A stretch of DNA of 64,000 nt. It comes from Streptomyces albus subsp. albus (GTDB lineage Bacteria; Actinomycetota; Actinomycetes; Streptomycetales; Streptomycetaceae). The notes under the pieces were generated by a model. The model did not search any database. It had not been told where the DNA came from and worked only from the letters and a program-made list of their open reading frames with translations. The first letter of the stretch is position 1. Each line of letters opens with the position of its first letter. This document shows, piece by piece, positions 34,213 through 44,031 of this stretch. Both the position numbers and the translations under genes were made by a program. The DNA lies in NCBI RefSeq assembly GCF_000725885.1, contig NZ_JODR01000007.1, positions 191,701-255,700 of the forward strand. The letters are read 5' to 3'.

Positions 34213-35276
34213 CCGCGCTCCCAGAAGGCCGGACCGACGGGCTCCTCGAAGTCGCCCTGCGCTTCGAGGTAGCCGTCCTTGTTGACGCTGATGTTGAGCT
34301 GCGGCAGCGGGTGGCCGGCGGGTCCGAAGAGCACGCGCGCACCGTCGGACAGGTCGAACGTCGACTGGTGGCACGGGCACAGGACGTGGTGGGTCTGCTG
34401 CTCGTAGAGGCTGACGGGGCAGCCGACGTGCGTGCAGATCTTCGAGAACGCGACGATGCCCTCGTGCGACCAGTCCAGCTCGCGCTTGTCCTTGATGTCG
34501 TCCGGCTCCAGCCGGACCAGCATCAGGGCCGCCTTGGCGATCTCCGTCTGGAAGTCCTCGTCCTCGTGGTCCAGGCCCTCGGGACGGGCGAAGGTGAGCG
34601 AGCCGACGGAGATGTCCTCGGGACGCAGCGGCTGGTTGGTGTTCTCGTTGACCAGCAGCTTGCCCTTCTTCCAGGCGGTGTGCCGCAGCTTGTCCTCGGG
34701 CAGCGGGCCCAGGTCGCGCAGCAGCACCACACCGGAGAGCGGCACCAGGGCCACCGCACCGAACATGGTGTTGCGGATCAGCTTCCGGCGCCCGAGCGCG
34801 GACTCCTTGGCACCCTGCTTGAAGTCCGAGATGACCTTCTCGCGGACCGCGGGCTCCGCCGCGATCGGGTGACGCTCGTCGACCATCTCCTCGTCGGACA
34901 TCAGCGTGCGGGCCCAGTGGACCGCGCCGGCACCGATGCAGAAGAGCGCCACGCCGAGGGTGAGGCCGAGCGCGAGGTTCAGCGCGCTGACGTGCCCGAG
35001 CGGCCAGACGTAGATGATCTTGTCGATCGGGAACGCCACGAAAGAGGCGATGAAGCCGATCGTGGCCAGCATCGACACCGTGAACAGCAGGGCGACGGTG
35101 CGCTCGGAGCGCTTGGCGGCCCGCTCGTCGATGTCCTGGATGCGGTGCTCGTGGGGCGGCAGCCCCGGGTCGGCGAACGGGTCGTTCTTGCCCGCTACCT
35201 CGCCGTGTGCCTTGTCCTGCTCGCGGGGCAGGTTCTCGTCTGACACGTTCTCGTTGGGTCCAGTCTCGCTACTCAT
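34209..35276 (-). CDS. qcrA: Ubiquinol/menaquinol-cytochrome c reductase Rieske iron-sulfur subunit
   Basis: 355 residues, much longer than the mitochondrial protein because of a three-helix N-terminal membrane region (hydrophobic stretches near 65, 100 and 190), as in other actinobacteria. The 2Fe-2S cluster motifs CTHVGC and CPCHQS near 285-315 are intact. Transfers electrons from menaquinol to the diheme QcrC. ATG 35276 overlaps the qcrC stop and its own stop overlaps qcrB, so qcrC-A-B are translationally linked. Confidence 0.97.
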   Translation of the reverse strand: MSSETGPNENVSDENLPREQDKAHGEVAGKNDPFADPGLPPHEHRIQDIDERAAKRSERTVALLFTVSMLATIGFIASFVAFPIDKIIYVWPLGHVSALNLALGLTLGVALFCIGAGAVHWARTLMSDEEMVDERHPIAAEPAVREKVISDFKQGAKESALGRRKLIRNTMFGAVALVPLSGVVLLRDLGPLPEDKLRHTAWKKGKLLVNENTNQPLRPEDISVGSLTFARPEGLDHEDEDFQTEIAKAALMLVRLEPDDIKDKRELDWSHEGIVAFSKICTHVGCPVSLYEQQTHHVLCPCHQSTFDLSDGARVLFGPAGHPLPQLNISVNKDGYLEAQGDFEEPVGPAFWERG

Positions 35277-36088
35277 GACTTCTTGGCCTTTGCGGTCCGA
35301 GCGGCGACCCAGACGGCGACGGCGATCATCGCGCCGAGGCCGAAGATCCAGGCGAACATGCCCTCGCTGACGGGGCCGAAGCCACCGAGCTTGAACCCGC
35401 CGGGGCTCTCGGACTTGTCGCTGTTGACCTCCTTCACATAGGCGACGATGTCCCGCTTGTCCTTCTCGGGAAGCGCGCCATCGGTGAAGGACGGCATGTT
35501 CTGGGGGCCGGTCTGCATGGCCTCGTAGATGTGCTTCTCGTCCACATCGCCGAGGTCGGGCGCGAACTTGCCGTGCGTGAGGGCGCCGCCCTCGCCGGTG
35601 AAGTTGTGGCACTGCGAGCAGTTGGTGCGGAAGAGCTCCCCACCCCGGGCGACGTCGGCCCCGCTCGGGTCGTACATCTCCTTGGTGGGCTGGCTCGGGC
35701 CCGAGCCCAGCGAGGCGACGTACGCGGCGAGCTGGTTGATCTCGTCCTGGCTGTAGATGTTCTTCTTCCGCGGCACCTGGGCGCCGGGCTGCTGGGCCGG
35801 CATGCGGCCCGTGCCCACCTGGAAGTCCACCGCCGCGGCCCCGACACCGACCAGGCTGGGACCGTCGCTGGTCCCCTGGCCGCCGGTACCGTGGCAGCTG
35901 GAGCACCCGGTGGCGTAGAGCTTCTTGCCCTCCTCGATGGCGAGGGACTTACTCGACTCCTGCTTCTCGGCCTTGGCCTCACCCGCGGGAGCGAACGCGG
36001 TGTACAGCCCCCCGGTGGCCGCCAGCGCGAAGAGTAGAACGACAAGCGCCGCCAGCGGATGGCGCCGTCGTGCGGAGAGCTTTTTCAC
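35273..36088 (-). CDS. qcrC: Diheme cytochrome c subunit of the bc1 complex
   Basis: 271 residues with two heme-binding motifs, CSSCH at 62-66 and CSQCH at 157-161, between an N-terminal signal/membrane segment and a C-terminal anchor (MFAWIFGLGAMIAVAVWVA). Duplicated c-type heme domains replace a soluble cytochrome c in actinobacteria and hand electrons directly to the oxidase. GTG 36088 start. The gene is 103 bases downstream of ctaE on the same strand, so ctaE-qcrC-A-B may be one transcript. Confidence 0.97.
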   Translation of the reverse strand: MKKLSARRRHPLAALVVLLFALAATGGLYTAFAPAGEAKAEKQESSKSLAIEEGKKLYATGCSSCHGTGGQGTSDGPSLVGVGAAAVDFQVGTGRMPAQQPGAQVPRKKNIYSQDEINQLAAYVASLGSGPSQPTKEMYDPSGADVARGGELFRTNCSQCHNFTGEGGALTHGKFAPDLGDVDEKHIYEAMQTGPQNMPSFTDGALPEKDKRDIVAYVKEVNSDKSESPGGFKLGGFGPVSEGMFAWIFGLGAMIAVAVWVAARTAKAKKS

Positions 36089-36191
36089 GGATTACCCCGG
36101 TGTCAGGATCTTCTCGTCGATGCGGTGTCTGTCCGTTGATTCCGTAGTCCGCCAGTGCGGTACGGCGCGCGGCGATGCCACGCCCGCGCGG

Positions 36192-36809
36192 TTACCGGAT
36201 CAGGTAGATCGTGGCGAAGAGGCCGATCCAGACGACATCGACGAAGTGCCAGTAGTAGGACACGACGATGGCGGCGGTGGCCTGGTGGTGTGTGAACCGC
36301 CTGGCCGCATAGGTGCGCCCCAGGACGAACAGGAAGGCGATGAGGCCGCCCGTCACGTGCATCCCGTGGAAGCCGGTGGTCAGGTAGAACACCGATCCGT
36401 ACGGGCTGGAGGAGAGCGAGGTGCCCTCCTTGACCAGTTCCGTGTATTCGAAGACCTGGCCGCCGATAAAGATCGCACCCATGATGAAGGTGACGATGAA
36501 CCACGCCCGGAGCTTCTTCACATCACCGCGCTCGGCAGCGAAGACGCCGAGCTGGCAGGTGAGCGAGGAGAGCACCAGGATCGTGGTGTTCGTCGCCGAG
36601 AAGGGAAGGTTCAGCTGTGAGGCATGCTCCTTCCAGTAATCGGCTCCGGTCACCGACCGAAGGGTGAAGTACATCGCGAAGAGGGCCGCGAAGAACATCA
36701 GCTCGGAACTCAGCCAAATGATGGTTCCGACGCTGGTGAGGTTCGGCCTGTTGACCGACGGGTGCGCGTGCCCGGTTTCTACTGCTGTTGCTGTCGCCAC
36801 GACCGACAT
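36192..36809 (-). CDS. ctaE: Cytochrome c oxidase subunit III
   Basis: 205 residues with five predicted helices; [25 protein letters not shown] and [15 protein letters not shown] are the conserved subunit III blocks. Part of the aa3 oxidase membrane core. The ATG at 36809 lies in the middle of a perfect 10-1-10 palindrome and no clear ribosome-binding site precedes it. It is the first gene of the run ending in qcrB and trpD. Confidence 0.96.
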   Translation of the reverse strand: MSVVATATAVETGHAHPSVNRPNLTSVGTIIWLSSELMFFAALFAMYFTLRSVTGADYWKEHASQLNLPFSATNTTILVLSSLTCQLGVFAAERGDVKKLRAWFIVTFIMGAIFIGGQVFEYTELVKEGTSLSSSPYGSVFYLTTGFHGMHVTGGLIAFLFVLGRTYAARRFTHHQATAAIVVSYYWHFVDVVWIGLFATIYLIR

Positions 36810-36820
36810 TATGTCGGTCG
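36800..36820. promoter_or_regulatory. Perfect 21-bp palindrome over the ctaE start codon
   Basis: CGACCGACAT-T-ATGTCGGTCG: two 10-base arms with one centre base. On the mRNA it can fold as a 7-bp hairpin with the initiating ATG in the loop; as DNA it is a good dimer-protein site. Either would affect ctaE expression. Confidence 0.55.
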
Positions 36821-37035
36821 CTTATCCCGGCCTCACTTCGGGGGGTCCCGTTCGGTGTGTCCGTACCCGCCGACCGCCTCGTGCCCTGCACGGACGGCCC
36901 TCCCCCACCCCGGGCACGGCCCTCGTACGGACCAGTACGGGCGTGTGCTGCCCGGTGTTGACGGGGCGTCGGAGGGAGTAGCATCCGAGCCCCAGCGGTT
37001 CACTCGATTCGCAACGCTACGGACGCGGAGGAACG

Positions 37036-37449
37036 ATGCAGCCGACCGCCACGGTGCTGGTCTACAGCGACAACGCCACCACCCGCGAGCAGGTGCGGCT
37101 CGCCGCGGGCCGCCGGCCGGCCGCCGACGTGCCCGAGGTCCGCTACCTGGAATGCGCCACCCTGCCGGCCCTCCTGAGCACGCTGGAGGAGCAGCACGTG
37201 GATGTGTGCGTGCTGGACGGGGAGACCTCCCCGGCCGGCGGCATGGGCGTGTGCCGCCAGATCAAGGACGAGATCTTCGAGTGCCCCCCGGTGCTGCTGC
37301 TGATCGGCAGGCCGCAGGACGCCTGGCTGGCCACCTGGAGCCGGGCGGAGGCGACCGTGGCGCACCCGGTGGACCCGGTCGCGCTGGCCGATGCGCTGGC
37401 CGGGCTGCTGCGCCGGCGGGCCGCCCGGGGCAGCCTGGCCCGGGCCTGA
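37036..37449 (+). CDS. Receiver-like (CheY-fold) protein, degenerate
   Basis: 137 residues. ATVLVYSDNATTREQV, then VDVCVLDGETSPAGGMGVCRQI, is the layout of a response-regulator receiver, with a possible phosphoacceptor Asp in VLDGE. The first acidic pair is reduced to a single Asp (YSDN) and the conserved Lys near the C-terminus is missing (PVLLLIGRPQDAW), so it is probably not a normal phosphorylated receiver. No output domain. It lies between ctaE and the transpeptidase gene. ATG 37036 follows GGAGGAACG. Confidence 0.75.
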   Translation: MQPTATVLVYSDNATTREQVRLAAGRRPAADVPEVRYLECATLPALLSTLEEQHVDVCVLDGETSPAGGMGVCRQIKDEIFECPPVLLLIGRPQDAWLATWSRAEATVAHPVDPVALADALAGLLRRRAARGSLARA

Positions 37450-37525
37450 CCGCCACGCCGCTCCCCGGGGCCCCGCGCCCTTCCGTGCCGGCCGGCCTTC
37501 CGGGACGTCCCGCCGAGGACAACCG

Positions 37526-37565
37526 CGCGCCCGCCCGTCCCCCGTTCGGGGGGCGGGCGGGCGCG
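37526..37565. terminator. 18-bp perfect hairpin between convergent genes
   Basis: CGCGCCCGCCCG... pairs with ...CGGGCGGGCGCG (37526-37543 with 37548-37565, one G-T pair) with a 4-base loop; the receiver-like gene and the L,D-transpeptidase gene converge here. Confidence 0.75.
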
Positions 37566-37574
37566 TCTCGTATG

Positions 37575-38873
37575 TCACACCTGCGGGCGGAGCCGGGCGG
37601 CGTCCGCCGCCCCGTTGCCGACCGGTCTGCCGTGGTCGACGGCGCTGCCGGCCCGCCATTCCTTCCAGTCCATGTTCCAGTCGCCGAAGCCGTTGCCGAA
37701 GGGCGCCATCTTCTCGCCCGCCGTGTTGACGTGCTGCACGATGTCGCCCTCGCGGACGGTGTTGAAGAACCACTTGGCGTTCTCGCTGCTCATGCCGGTG
37801 CAGCCGTGGCTGGTGTTGGAGACGCCCTGGGAGCCGACGGACCAGGGTGCTCCGTGCACGTACTCGCCGCTGTCGGTCAGCCGGGTGGCCCAGTGGACGC
37901 CGAGGTCGTAGAAGTCGGAGGCGCCGATGCTGGCGCTGGTCATCCGCACGTACGGCTCCTTGGTGAGGATCACCTTGATGCCGTTGCGGGTCTCGTAGCC
38001 CGCCTTGCCGGTGGTGATGGGCATCGTGTGGATGGTCCTGCCGTTCTTCTTGACCGTCATCCGGAGGGATGAGGCGTCCGCCACCGCGACTATTCGGTCG
38101 CCGGTCTTCATCCGGACGGGTTTGGCCTTGCCGCCGTACAGACCCTTCCGGATCTTCAGCCCTTTGAGTGACGACCGCAGCGTGATGGTGGCGTGGGCGG
38201 GCCAGTAGCTGCGCGGCCGGTAGTGCAGCTTCTTGCTGTCGACCCAGTGCCAGGAGCCCTCGACCCGGGGCTGGGAGTCGACCTTGAGGGCCCGCTCCAC
38301 CAGCTCCCGCTGACGGCGTTCCTTGACCGGGCGGCTCAGTTCGGCCGTGAGGGGCATCCCGACGCCGTATGTGCCGTTCTGCGGGCCGAGTTTGACGTTC
38401 AGGTGCTTGGATGCGGGCCGGGTGCGGAAGTCCATCGTGCGCCGCCCTGGAGCGCCGTCCTGGTTCTCCGTGCCGACATCGAGGGTGTAGTGGGCGCCGG
38501 CGGCCAGCGGGCCGGTGCTGTGCCAGCTCTTGCCGTCGGCGGACAGCTCGCCCGGCACCACCCGTCCCGACGCGTCGGCTGCGGTGACGTCGGTGAGGGT
38601 GTCGCCGTTGCGGGAGGTGACCTTGAGCGGTTGGTTGGGGTCGACGTCCGTGGCGTCGGCGCGGGTGCTGACGGAGACGGCGTCGGTGGCGTCGTAGGGG
38701 GCGGAGGCGAGCGGGTCGCCGCTGCTGTTCCCGGTACCGCAGGCGGCGAGCCCCACGGAGAGGGGCGCCAGCAGCAGGGCGCAGCTCTTGACCGCCCGGC
38801 GCTTGTGCCTGCGGGTCAGTGTTCTGGGGGTGAGAAACCCCTGCGGAAGCGCGGTGCGCGGCCTGTGACTCAT
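37575..38873 (-). CDS. L,D-transpeptidase lipoprotein (YkuD domain)
   Basis: 432 residues. Basic N-terminus, hydrophobic segment and lipobox LAAC (Cys near 43) predict export and lipid anchoring. Two Ig-like regions (PNQPLKVTSRNGDTLTDV and following) precede the YkuD catalytic domain, with the nucleophile in SNTSHGCTGMS. It forms 3-3 peptidoglycan cross-links, the same layout as mycobacterial LdtB-type enzymes. ATG 38873. It is embedded between the oxidase subunits ctaE and ctaF, though on a separate transcript because terminators flank it. Confidence 0.93.
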   Translation of the reverse strand: MSHRPRTALPQGFLTPRTLTRRHKRRAVKSCALLLAPLSVGLAACGTGNSSGDPLASAPYDATDAVSVSTRADATDVDPNQPLKVTSRNGDTLTDVTAADASGRVVPGELSADGKSWHSTGPLAAGAHYTLDVGTENQDGAPGRRTMDFRTRPASKHLNVKLGPQNGTYGVGMPLTAELSRPVKERRQRELVERALKVDSQPRVEGSWHWVDSKKLHYRPRSYWPAHATITLRSSLKGLKIRKGLYGGKAKPVRMKTGDRIVAVADASSLRMTVKKNGRTIHTMPITTGKAGYETRNGIKVILTKEPYVRMTSASIGASDFYDLGVHWATRLTDSGEYVHGAPWSVGSQGVSNTSHGCTGMSSENAKWFFNTVREGDIVQHVNTAGEKMAPFGNGFGDWNMDWKEWRAGSAVDHGRPVGNGAADAARLRPQV

Positions 38874-38928
38874 AGGCCCAAAATATGAATAATGGGCGAT
38901 TCGGGCGCGCTGGATGCGTACGAACGGG

Positions 38929-38956
38929 TCGGCCCCCCGGAGTGTCGGGGGGCCGA
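38929..38956 (-). terminator. Terminator of the ctaC-D-F operon
   Basis: TCGGCCCCCC (38929-38938) pairs with GGGGGGCCGA (38947-38956), 8-base loop, about 50 bases after the ctaF stop. Confidence 0.75.
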
Positions 38957-39007
38957 TCCTTGCTATTCGCTTGTCGTCGTGCTGTGAGGCGCCGTCAGGC
39001 GCGGGTC

Positions 39008-39406
39008 TCACTGGGTGCGGTTGGCACCGTGGTAGTACTCGAACACCCAGCCGAACAGACCGATCAGCAGCAGCGGCGCCGAGACGTACACCAGCCACCA
39101 GCCGATGGCCACGCCCAGGAAGGCGAAGGCGCCACCGAGGCCGAGGACGAGCGGCTGCCAGCTCCACGGGCTGAAGAAGCCCAGCTCGCCGGCGTCGTCC
39201 GCGACATCCGCCTCCTTGTTGTCCTGGGCCCCGGTGTCCACGCGGCGTGCGGTGAACGCCAGGTAGTAGCCGACCATGATGGCCAGACCGAAGGCCAGGA
39301 ACAGGGCCGTGGTGCCCACCGGCTCCTTGGACCAGAGCCCGTAGGTGATCGCGACTGCCAGCAGGAAGAGCGACAGCCACAGGAACATCTTGCCCTGGAT
39401 CTTCAC
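39008..39406 (-). CDS. ctaF: Cytochrome c oxidase subunit IV (actinobacterial CtaF)
   Basis: 132 residues with four hydrophobic segments ([19 protein letters not shown] and [17 protein letters not shown] in the first half; [19 protein letters not shown] and [15 protein letters not shown] in the second). This small subunit is specific to actinobacterial aa3 oxidases. GTG 39406 overlaps the ctaD stop (GTGA). Confidence 0.95.
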   Translation of the reverse strand: MKIQGKMFLWLSLFLLAVAITYGLWSKEPVGTTALFLAFGLAIMVGYYLAFTARRVDTGAQDNKEADVADDAGELGFFSPWSWQPLVLGLGGAFAFLGVAIGWWLVYVSAPLLLIGLFGWVFEYYHGANRTQ

Positions 39407-41133
39407 TTCCCGGCCTCCTTGCTGCCGGCGAGGGCCTTCTCGCCCCGGTCCACGTTCTCCAGCTCGTCGAGCGCGGCGATCTCGGGGTGGTGCAGGTCGA
39501 ACGCCGGGGATTCGGAGCGGATACGGGGCAGGGTGAGGAAGTTGTGCCGCGGCGGCGGGCAGCTGGTCGCCCACTCCAGCGAGCGGCCGTAACCCCACGG
39601 GTCGTCGACCTCGATCTTCTTGCCGTACTTGTGCGTCTTCCAGACGTTGTAGAAGAACGGCAGCATCGACATGCCGAGCAGGAACGAGCTGATCGTGGAG
39701 ATCGTGTTCAGCGCGGTGAAGCCGTCGGCCGCCAGGTAGTCGGCGTACCGGCGCGGCATGCCCTCGGCACCCAGCCAGTGCTGGACGAGGAAGGTGCCGT
39801 GGAAGCCGATGAACAGCGTCCAGAAGGTGATCTTGCCGAGCCGCTCGTCCAGCATCTTGCCGGTGAACTTCGGCCACCAGAAGTGGAAGCCGGCGAACAT
39901 CGCGAAGACCACGGTGCCGAAGACGACGTAGTGGAAGTGCGCCACGACGAAGTACGAGTCCGAGACGTGGAAGTCCATCGGCGGCGAGGCCAGGATGACG
40001 CCCGTCAGACCACCGAAGGTGAAGGTGATCAGGAACCCGATCGTCCACAGCATCGGTGTCTCGAAGGACAAGGAGCCCTTCCACATCGTGCCGATCCAGT
40101 TGAAGAACTTCACACCTGTCGGCACGGCGATCAGGAAGGTCATGAACGAGAAGAACGGCAACAGGACGCCGCCCGTGACGTACATGTGGTGCGCCCAGAC
40201 CGTCACCGACAGACCGGCGATGGCGATCGTCGCGCCGATCAGACCGATGTAGCCGAACATCGGCTTACGGCTGAAGACCGGGATGACCTCGGAGACGATG
40301 CCGAAGAACGGCAGCGCGATGATGTACACCTCGGGGTGGCCGAAGAACCAGAACAGGTGCTGCCACAACAACGCTCCGCCGTTGGCGGAATCGAAGATGT
40401 GTGCCCCGAATTTACGGTCCGCCTCCAGGGCGAACAGCGCGGCGGCCAGCACCGGGAAGGCCAGCAGCACCAGCACACCGGTGAGCAGCACGTTCCAGGT
40501 GAAGATCGGCATGCGGAACATCGTCATGCCGGGGGCGCGCATGCAGATGATCGTGGTGATGAAGTTGACCGAGCCGAGGATCGTACCGAAGCCGGAGAGG
40601 GCCAGACCCATGATCCACATGTCGGCGCCGACACCCGGCGAGCGGACCGCGTCGGACAGCGGCGAGTAGGCGAACCACCCGAAGTCGGCCGCGCCCTGGG
40701 GGGTGAGGAAGCCGCCCACGGCGATGATCGAGCCGAACAGGTAGAGCCAGTAGGCGAACATGTTCAGCCGCGGGAACGCCACGTCCGGCGCACCGATCTG
40801 GAGCGGCATGATCCAGTTCGCGAAGCCACTGAACAGCGGGGTGGCGAACATCAGCAGCATGACGGTGCCATGCATGGTGAACGCCTGGTTGAACTGCTCG
40901 TTCGACATGATCTGCATGCCCGGCCGAGCGAGTTCGGCGCGCATGAACAGCGCCATGACGCCGCCGATGATGAAGAAGACGAACGACGTGATCAGGTAGA
41001 GACTGCCGATCGTCTTGTGGTCGGTGGTCGTCAGCCACGAGACCACCACCTGGCCGGGGCTCTTACGGCGTCCAGGGGATGTCGCCGGAGCCGTGTCGGC
41101 GGCGGCACCCTGGGGTTCGTTGAGGATGCTCAC
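39403..41133 (-). CDS. ctaD: Cytochrome c oxidase subunit I
   Basis: 576 residues, catalytic subunit reducing O2 to water and pumping protons. [12 protein letters not shown] holds a low-spin heme a ligand, [10 protein letters not shown] has the CuB His and the cross-linked Tyr, HHMYVTGG carries further CuB histidines and [11 protein letters not shown] the heme a3/heme a ligands. Twelve membrane segments. GTG 41133 overlaps the ctaC stop. Downstream it overlaps ctaF. Confidence 0.98.
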   Translation of the reverse strand: MSILNEPQGAAADTAPATSPGRRKSPGQVVVSWLTTTDHKTIGSLYLITSFVFFIIGGVMALFMRAELARPGMQIMSNEQFNQAFTMHGTVMLLMFATPLFSGFANWIMPLQIGAPDVAFPRLNMFAYWLYLFGSIIAVGGFLTPQGAADFGWFAYSPLSDAVRSPGVGADMWIMGLALSGFGTILGSVNFITTIICMRAPGMTMFRMPIFTWNVLLTGVLVLLAFPVLAAALFALEADRKFGAHIFDSANGGALLWQHLFWFFGHPEVYIIALPFFGIVSEVIPVFSRKPMFGYIGLIGATIAIAGLSVTVWAHHMYVTGGVLLPFFSFMTFLIAVPTGVKFFNWIGTMWKGSLSFETPMLWTIGFLITFTFGGLTGVILASPPMDFHVSDSYFVVAHFHYVVFGTVVFAMFAGFHFWWPKFTGKMLDERLGKITFWTLFIGFHGTFLVQHWLGAEGMPRRYADYLAADGFTALNTISTISSFLLGMSMLPFFYNVWKTHKYGKKIEVDDPWGYGRSLEWATSCPPPRHNFLTLPRIRSESPAFDLHHPEIAALDELENVDRGEKALAGSKEAGK

Positions 41134-42104
41134 GGGTTATTCGTCTCCGCATTCTTGGCACCACCGGTGGTGGCGGTGCCCGCCGGGATGTAGCCGGTCT
41201 GGCCCTTCTTCGCCAGATCCTCCAGGTGCTTCTGGTAGCGCTCCGGGGAAACGATCTTCACGTTGAAGAGCATCCGGGAGTGGTCGACGCCGCACAGCTC
41301 GGCGCACTTGCCCCGGTAGGTGCCTTCCTTGCTGGGGGTCACCTCGAAGCGGTTGACATGGCCCGGAATGACGTCCTGCTTCATCAGGAACGGCAGGACC
41401 CAGAAGTCGTGGATGACGTCGCGGGAGGTCAGGATGAACTGGACCTTCTCGCCCTTCGGCAGCCACAGGGTCGGGCCCGGGTTGCCGTTCTGGGGGTTCC
41501 TCTCACCTGGAGTGCCGGCCTCGTAGACGCCCTCGGCGCCCTTGGGGAAGCCCTTGGTCATCCGGTCCGGGATGGCGCTCAGCTCCTTGTGGAGCGAGTC
41601 CTTCGTGGTGACGTCCGTCTTGGGGTCGCCGTCCACGTCCTCGATGTAGTTGAAGCCCCAGCTCCACTGGTAGCCCACGACGTTGATGACGTGGTCGGGC
41701 TTCTTCGAGGTCTCCAGGAGCTTGGTCTCATCCCGCGCGGTGAAGTAGAAGAGCACCGAGATGATGATGATCGGGACCACGGTGTACAGCGCCTCGATGG
41801 GCATGTTGTACCGGGTCTGGGCGGGGATCTCGACCTTGGACCGGGAGCGCCGGTGGAAGATGACACTCCACAGGATCAGCCCCCACACCAGGACGCCCAC
41901 GGCGAGCGCCGCCGCCCAGGAGCCCTGCCACAGGGAGAGGATCCGCGGCGCCTCGTCCGTTACCGGGGTGGGCATTCCGAGGCGGGGGAAGTCCTTTGAT
42001 GTGCAACCGGTCGCGGTCGCCAGGACCAGGCCCGCGGCCAGCGCCTGCTGCAGCTTCCGCCGCATCGGGCGCCGCGACGAGCGGTCGGAGCCGTTGGGAC
42101 TCAC
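41130..42104 (-). CDS. ctaC: Cytochrome c oxidase subunit II
   Basis: 324 residues. A lipobox (LATATGC, Cys near 34) suggests a lipid-anchored N-terminus, followed by two membrane helices and an extracytoplasmic cupredoxin domain with the dinuclear CuA site [12 protein letters not shown]. It accepts electrons from QcrC. GTG 42104 follows GGAAGG. First gene of ctaC-D-F; all three overlap by four bases. Confidence 0.97.
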   Translation of the reverse strand: MSPNGSDRSSRRPMRRKLQQALAAGLVLATATGCTSKDFPRLGMPTPVTDEAPRILSLWQGSWAAALAVGVLVWGLILWSVIFHRRSRSKVEIPAQTRYNMPIEALYTVVPIIIISVLFYFTARDETKLLETSKKPDHVINVVGYQWSWGFNYIEDVDGDPKTDVTTKDSLHKELSAIPDRMTKGFPKGAEGVYEAGTPGERNPQNGNPGPTLWLPKGEKVQFILTSRDVIHDFWVLPFLMKQDVIPGHVNRFEVTPSKEGTYRGKCAELCGVDHSRMLFNVKIVSPERYQKHLEDLAKKGQTGYIPAGTATTGGAKNAETNNP

Positions 42105-42570
42105 GTAGCGCCTTCCCGAGAGTCTCGCCCGCGTCGGTCGGGCGCGGCCCTCTTACGTGGTCGGGCGCCGGCCCTGGCGCGGGCAGGGGTTTGGATGTTT
42201 ATGCGGACCAAACCCTAGCCGACGCCATTTGGGGTCGCGCGGGGAGGGGGCACAACGCGCCGCGTACCACCCCGATGGGGTCGGATGCCGCCGCGGCGGA
42301 CCGGAACCGCCGCCCGGGGCCCGCGTTCCGCGCCTTCGCGGCGGCACCACGGCGGGGAGCACGCAAGGCAGTTCGCGCCGTGCGGCGCGACCGCCGGGGC
42401 GGTGCGGCGCACCGTGGCGCGCGGGCTGCGGCGGGGGCGGGGACGGGAGGTGCGCGGGCGGCGGAGGGCGGAAGCGGTGCGGACCGGAGGACATAGGACT
42501 CGAACAACAGTCCGGTGACGGGCCGGACGGGCACGCTCCGGCGGCGTACGGGGGCCGGTAGCGTGCGAAT
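42105..42570. other. Divergent intergenic region upstream of ctaC and the desulfurase-TusA gene
   Basis: 466 bases. TAGGGT on the minus strand (42212-42217) is a possible ctaC -10 with a leader of about 100 bases. On the plus strand TAGCGT (42559-42564) ends 6 bases before the GTG at 42571, suggesting a leaderless mRNA for the desulfurase-TusA fusion. The GC-rich centre contains no convincing gene. Confidence 0.4.
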
Positions 42571-44004
42571 GTGTCTTATTTCGATGCCGCCTCCTCGCTC
42601 CCCCTCCACCCCGTGGCCCGGCAGGCGCTGCTGGCCTCGCTGGACGAGGGGTGGGCCGATCCCGCGCGGCTGCACCGGGAGGGCCGGCGGGCGCGGATGC
42701 TGCTCGACGCGGCCCGCGAGACCGCCGCGGAGGCCGTCGGATGCCGCCCGGACGAACTGACGTTCACCCCGTCGGGCACCCAGGCCCTGCACACCGCGAC
42801 GGCGGGCGCGCTCGCGGGGCGGCGCCGCACCGGTCACCGTCTGGTCGTCTCCGCCGTCGAGCACTCGGCGGTCCTGCACGCCGCCCAGGCCCACGAGCGG
42901 GCCGGCGGCACCGTGACGACGGTCGGTGTCGACCGGACGGGGCGCCTGGACGCACAGGAGTGGCGGGCAGCGCTCGGCGCCGGGTGCGCGCTGGCCTGCC
43001 TCCAGTCCGCGAATCACGAGGTCGGCACCGTGCAGCCCGTCGAGGAGGCGGCGCAGGCGTGCGCGGAGGCGGGCGTGCCGCTGCTGGTGGACGCCGCCCA
43101 GTCGCTGCCCTGGGGCCCGGTGCCCGGGGACTGGTCGCTGCTGGCCGGCAGCGCCCACAAATGGGGCGGTCCGGCCGGGGTGGGGCTGCTGGTGGTGCGC
43201 AAGGGGGTGCGGTTCGCACCGCCCGGACCGGCCGACGAGCGCGAGGCCGGCCGCGCGGCCGGCTTCGAGAACATCCCCGCGATCGTCGCCGCCGCCGCTT
43301 CCCTGCGGGCCGTACGGGCCGAGGCGGACGCCGAAGCGGCGCGGCTGCGGGCGCTGGTGGACCGGATCAGATCCCGGGTACCCGAACTGGTGCCCGACTG
43401 CGAGGTCGTCGGCGACCCCGTGCGGCGGCTCCCGCACCTGGTGACCTTCTCCTGTCTGTACGTGGACGGAGAGGCGCTGCTGCACGCGCTGGACGCCGCC
43501 GGCTTCTCCGTGTCCTCCGGCTCCTCCTGCACCTCCGGCACCCTGACGCCCAGCCATGTGCTGCGCGCGATGGGCGTGCTGTCGGAGGGCAACGTCCGCG
43601 TCTCGCTGCCGCCGGGCACGGACGCCGACGAGGTGGAGCGGTTCCTCGACGTGCTGCCCGGCGCCGTCGCAGGGGTGCGGGCGCAGGCCGCAGCGCCCGC
43701 CGCCGTCCCGCACTCCCCGGCGGGCCGCCCCGAGGCCCCGGGCACCGGCACGGGTCGAGCGGCAGCGGACGAAGCGGGCACGGACGGGGCCGGGCTGACC
43801 CTCGACGCGCGGGGCAAGCTGTGTCCGCTGCCGGTGATCGAGCTGGCGAAGGCCATCGGCACCGTACCGGCCGGCGGCCTCGTCCGGGTCCTCGCCGACG
43901 ACGAGGCGGCACGCCTGGACATCCCCGCCTGGTGCGAGATGACGGGGCACACCTTCGAGGGGAGGGAGGGGGTCACCTTCCGGGTGCGGCGGGCCGCACC
44001 CTGA
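42571..44004 (+). CDS. Cysteine desulfurase fused to a TusA sulfur carrier
   Basis: 477 residues. Residues 1-365 are an IscS/NifS-type PLP enzyme: NHEVGTVQP near 149, Schiff-base Lys197 in GSAHKWGG and catalytic Cys320 in SSGSSCTSG. An Ala/Pro-rich linker (about 368-407) leads to a complete TusA domain with the sulfur-accepting Cys418 in LDARGKLCPLPVIELAK. The natural reading is that persulfide made on the desulfurase passes to the tethered TusA for tRNA thiolation, molybdopterin or another sulfur acceptor. GTG 42571 is the only sensible start. Confidence 0.92.
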   Translation: MSYFDAASSLPLHPVARQALLASLDEGWADPARLHREGRRARMLLDAARETAAEAVGCRPDELTFTPSGTQALHTATAGALAGRRRTGHRLVVSAVEHSAVLHAAQAHERAGGTVTTVGVDRTGRLDAQEWRAALGAGCALACLQSANHEVGTVQPVEEAAQACAEAGVPLLVDAAQSLPWGPVPGDWSLLAGSAHKWGGPAGVGLLVVRKGVRFAPPGPADEREAGRAAGFENIPAIVAAAASLRAVRAEADAEAARLRALVDRIRSRVPELVPDCEVVGDPVRRLPHLVTFSCLYVDGEALLHALDAAGFSVSSGSSCTSGTLTPSHVLRAMGVLSEGNVRVSLPPGTDADEVERFLDVLPGAVAGVRAQAAAPAAVPHSPAGRPEAPGTGTGRAAADEAGTDGAGLTLDARGKLCPLPVIELAKAIGTVPAGGLVRVLADDEAARLDIPAWCEMTGHTFEGREGVTFRVRRAAP

Positions 44005-44031
44005 CGGCGGGGCCCCCGGGCAGCGGCGGCC

